Assembly (NCBI GenBank): GCA_012517645.1
Contig: JAAYUR010000542.1
Span: 1 to 5,903, forward strand
From: Treponema sp.
Lineage (GTDB): Bacteria > Spirochaetota > Spirochaetia > Treponematales > UBA12059
DNA length: 5,903 nt
Reading direction: 5' to 3'
The first letter of the stretch is position 1. Every line of letters begins with the position of its first letter. Positions 4,828 through 5,903 of this stretch are shown here, one piece after another. The translations under genes and the position numbers were made by a program. The notes beneath the pieces were generated by a model. The model was not told where the DNA came from. It saw nothing but the letters and a program-made list of their open reading frames with translations, and searched no databases.

Positions 4828-5903
4828 ATGAAAATCGACAAGATCATGAGCGCCGCGGACGCCGTGGCCCGCATCAAGAACGGAGCCGTGGTGGCCACCG
4901 AGGGCTTTGTCGGGAACGGATTCCCCGAGGAACTCGCCGTGGCGCTGGAGCAGAGGTTCAAGGAGACCGGGGACCCCCGGGACCTGACCCTCGTCTATGC
5001 CGCGGGCCAGGGGGACGGGAAGACCCGGGGCTTGAACCACTTTGCCCATGAAGGAATGGTGAAGAGGGTCATCGGAGGCCATTGGGGTCTGGCTCCCGCC
5101 CTGGGCCGGATGGCCATGGAGAACAAGATCGAGGCCTACAACCTGCCTCAGGGCTGCGTTTCCCACCTGTTCCGTGCCGTCGCGGGGAAGCGCCCCGGCC
5201 ACATCACCCATGTGGGCCTGAAGACCTTCGTGGACCCCCGCAACGGCGGCGGGAAGATGAACGCCAGGACCACGGAGAACATCGTCGAGCTCATGACCCT
5301 GGACGGAAAGGAATATCTCCGCTATCGGACGTTCCCGATCGACGCAGCCCTGATCCGGGGCACTTCCGCGGACTCCAACGGGAACATTTCGATGGAGAAG
5401 GAGGCCCTGTACCTGGAAAACCTCGCCATCGCCCAGGCGGTGCACAACTCCGGCGGGGTGGTGATCGCCCAGGTCGAGCGGATCGTGGAGAAGGGTTTCC
5501 TGAATCCCAGGGATGTCGTGGTTCCGGGGATCCTTGTGGACTGCGTGGTCGTAGCCAAGCCCGAAAACCATTGGCAGACCTTCGCCACCCCGTACAATGC
5601 GGCGTACGCCTCGGAAGTCCGGGTCCCGGTGGCCTCCCTGAAACCCATGGAGATGTCCGAGCGGAAGATCATCAGCCGGCGGGCGGCCATGGAGCTCCAT
5701 CCGGGCACCATCGTGAACCTGGGGATCGGGATGCCCGAGGGAGTGGCCATGGTGGCCGCCGAGGAGGGCATCCTGGAGGAGTTTTCCCTGACCGTGGAGC
5801 CCGGGCCCATCGGGGGCATACCCGCGGGAGGCCTCGATTTCGGGGCCGCGACCAACGCGGAATGTCTGGTGGACCAGCCGTCCCAGTTCGATTTCTACGA
5901 CGG
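4828..5903 (+). CDS. Acetate/propionate-type CoA-transferase (Pct/YdiF family), C-terminus outside window
   Basis: This is a family I CoA-transferase, which moves CoA between an acyl-CoA and a free carboxylate through a glutamyl-CoA thioester. The window shows 358 of about 520 residues expected for the fused alpha-beta single-chain type. Landmarks are TEGFVGNGFPEEL (24-36, N-terminal nucleotide-like fold), NKIEAYNLPQG (99-109), NLGIGMPEGVA (297-307) and TVEPGPIGGIPAGGLDFG (322-339). The glutamate of TVE is residue 324, the same number as the known catalytic Glu324 of Clostridium propionicum propionate CoA-transferase. Likely substrates are short-chain acids such as acetate, propionate or butyrate; the exact pair cannot be told. 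It is divergent from the dehydrogenase and shares its regulatory region, suggesting a joint role in using or releasing fatty acids. The gene continues past the right edge. Confidence 0.93.
   Translation, partial: MKIDKIMSAADAVARIKNGAVVATEGFVGNGFPEELAVALEQRFKETGDPRDLTLVYAAGQGDGKTRGLNHFAHEGMVKRVIGGHWGLAPALGRMAMENKIEAYNLPQGCVSHLFRAVAGKRPGHITHVGLKTFVDPRNGGGKMNARTTENIVELMTLDGKEYLRYRTFPIDAALIRGTSADSNGNISMEKEALYLENLAIAQAVHNSGGVVIAQVERIVEKGFLNPRDVVVPGILVDCVVVAKPENHWQTFATPYNAAYASEVRVPVASLKPMEMSERKIISRRAAMELHPGTIVNLGIGMPEGVAMVAAEEGILEEFSLTVEPGPIGGIPAGGLDFGAATNAECLVDQPSQFDFYD

Noticed and set aside
4690..5700. Long minus-strand open frame opposite the CoA-transferase.
   Set aside because: The plus strand carries well-conserved CoA-transferase motifs with an ideal ribosome site; the antisense product shows only Gly/His/Val-rich shadow composition.

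Overview
The window is GC-rich with a strong G/C bias at third codon positions. It encodes five protein genes typical of an anaerobic bacterium that metabolises fatty or other carboxylic acids as CoA thioesters. The gene mix is an AMP-forming acyl-CoA ligase, a 3-hydroxyacyl-CoA-type dehydrogenase and a Pct/YdiF-type CoA-transferase. It would fit a syntrophic or sulfate-reducing deltaproteobacterium (Desulfobacterota), or another anaerobic phylum with similar metabolism. This taxonomic guess is inference only. No mobile element, CRISPR array, tRNA or rRNA is visible.

Layout: (1) 1-1677, minus strand: the first 559 codons of a long-chain acyl-CoA synthetase; its C-terminus lies outside the window. 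(2) 1678-1798: a short divergent intergenic region with a TTGACA-type promoter facing right. (3) 1799-3073, plus strand: an unusually long, divergent ribose-phosphate pyrophosphokinase (PRPP synthetase). (4) 3070-3732, plus strand: a HAD-superfamily phosphatase overlapping the previous gene by 4 bases (ATGA), so the two form an operon. (5) 3733-3814: a convergent gap with a perfect 12-bp hairpin. (6) 3815-4606, minus strand: a short-chain dehydrogenase resembling type II 3-hydroxyacyl-CoA dehydrogenase (HSD10). (7) 4607-4827: a divergent regulatory region with a near-consensus promoter for the dehydrogenase, a probable promoter for the CoA-transferase, and a cluster of TGACC/GGTCA inverted repeats over the dehydrogenase promoter and leader. 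(8) 4828-5903, plus strand: the first 358 codons of a family I CoA-transferase, running off the right edge just after its catalytic glutamate.

The genes suggest two themes. The ligase, dehydrogenase and CoA-transferase can activate carboxylic acids by ATP hydrolysis or by CoA exchange, and oxidise or reduce the hydroxyacyl/ketoacyl-CoA intermediate. The PRPP synthetase/HAD pair sits between them as a separate nucleotide-metabolism operon. No large new system is evident. The points most worth a second look are the operator-like repeat cluster at 4627-4667 and the divergent PRPP synthetase with a changed PRPP loop.
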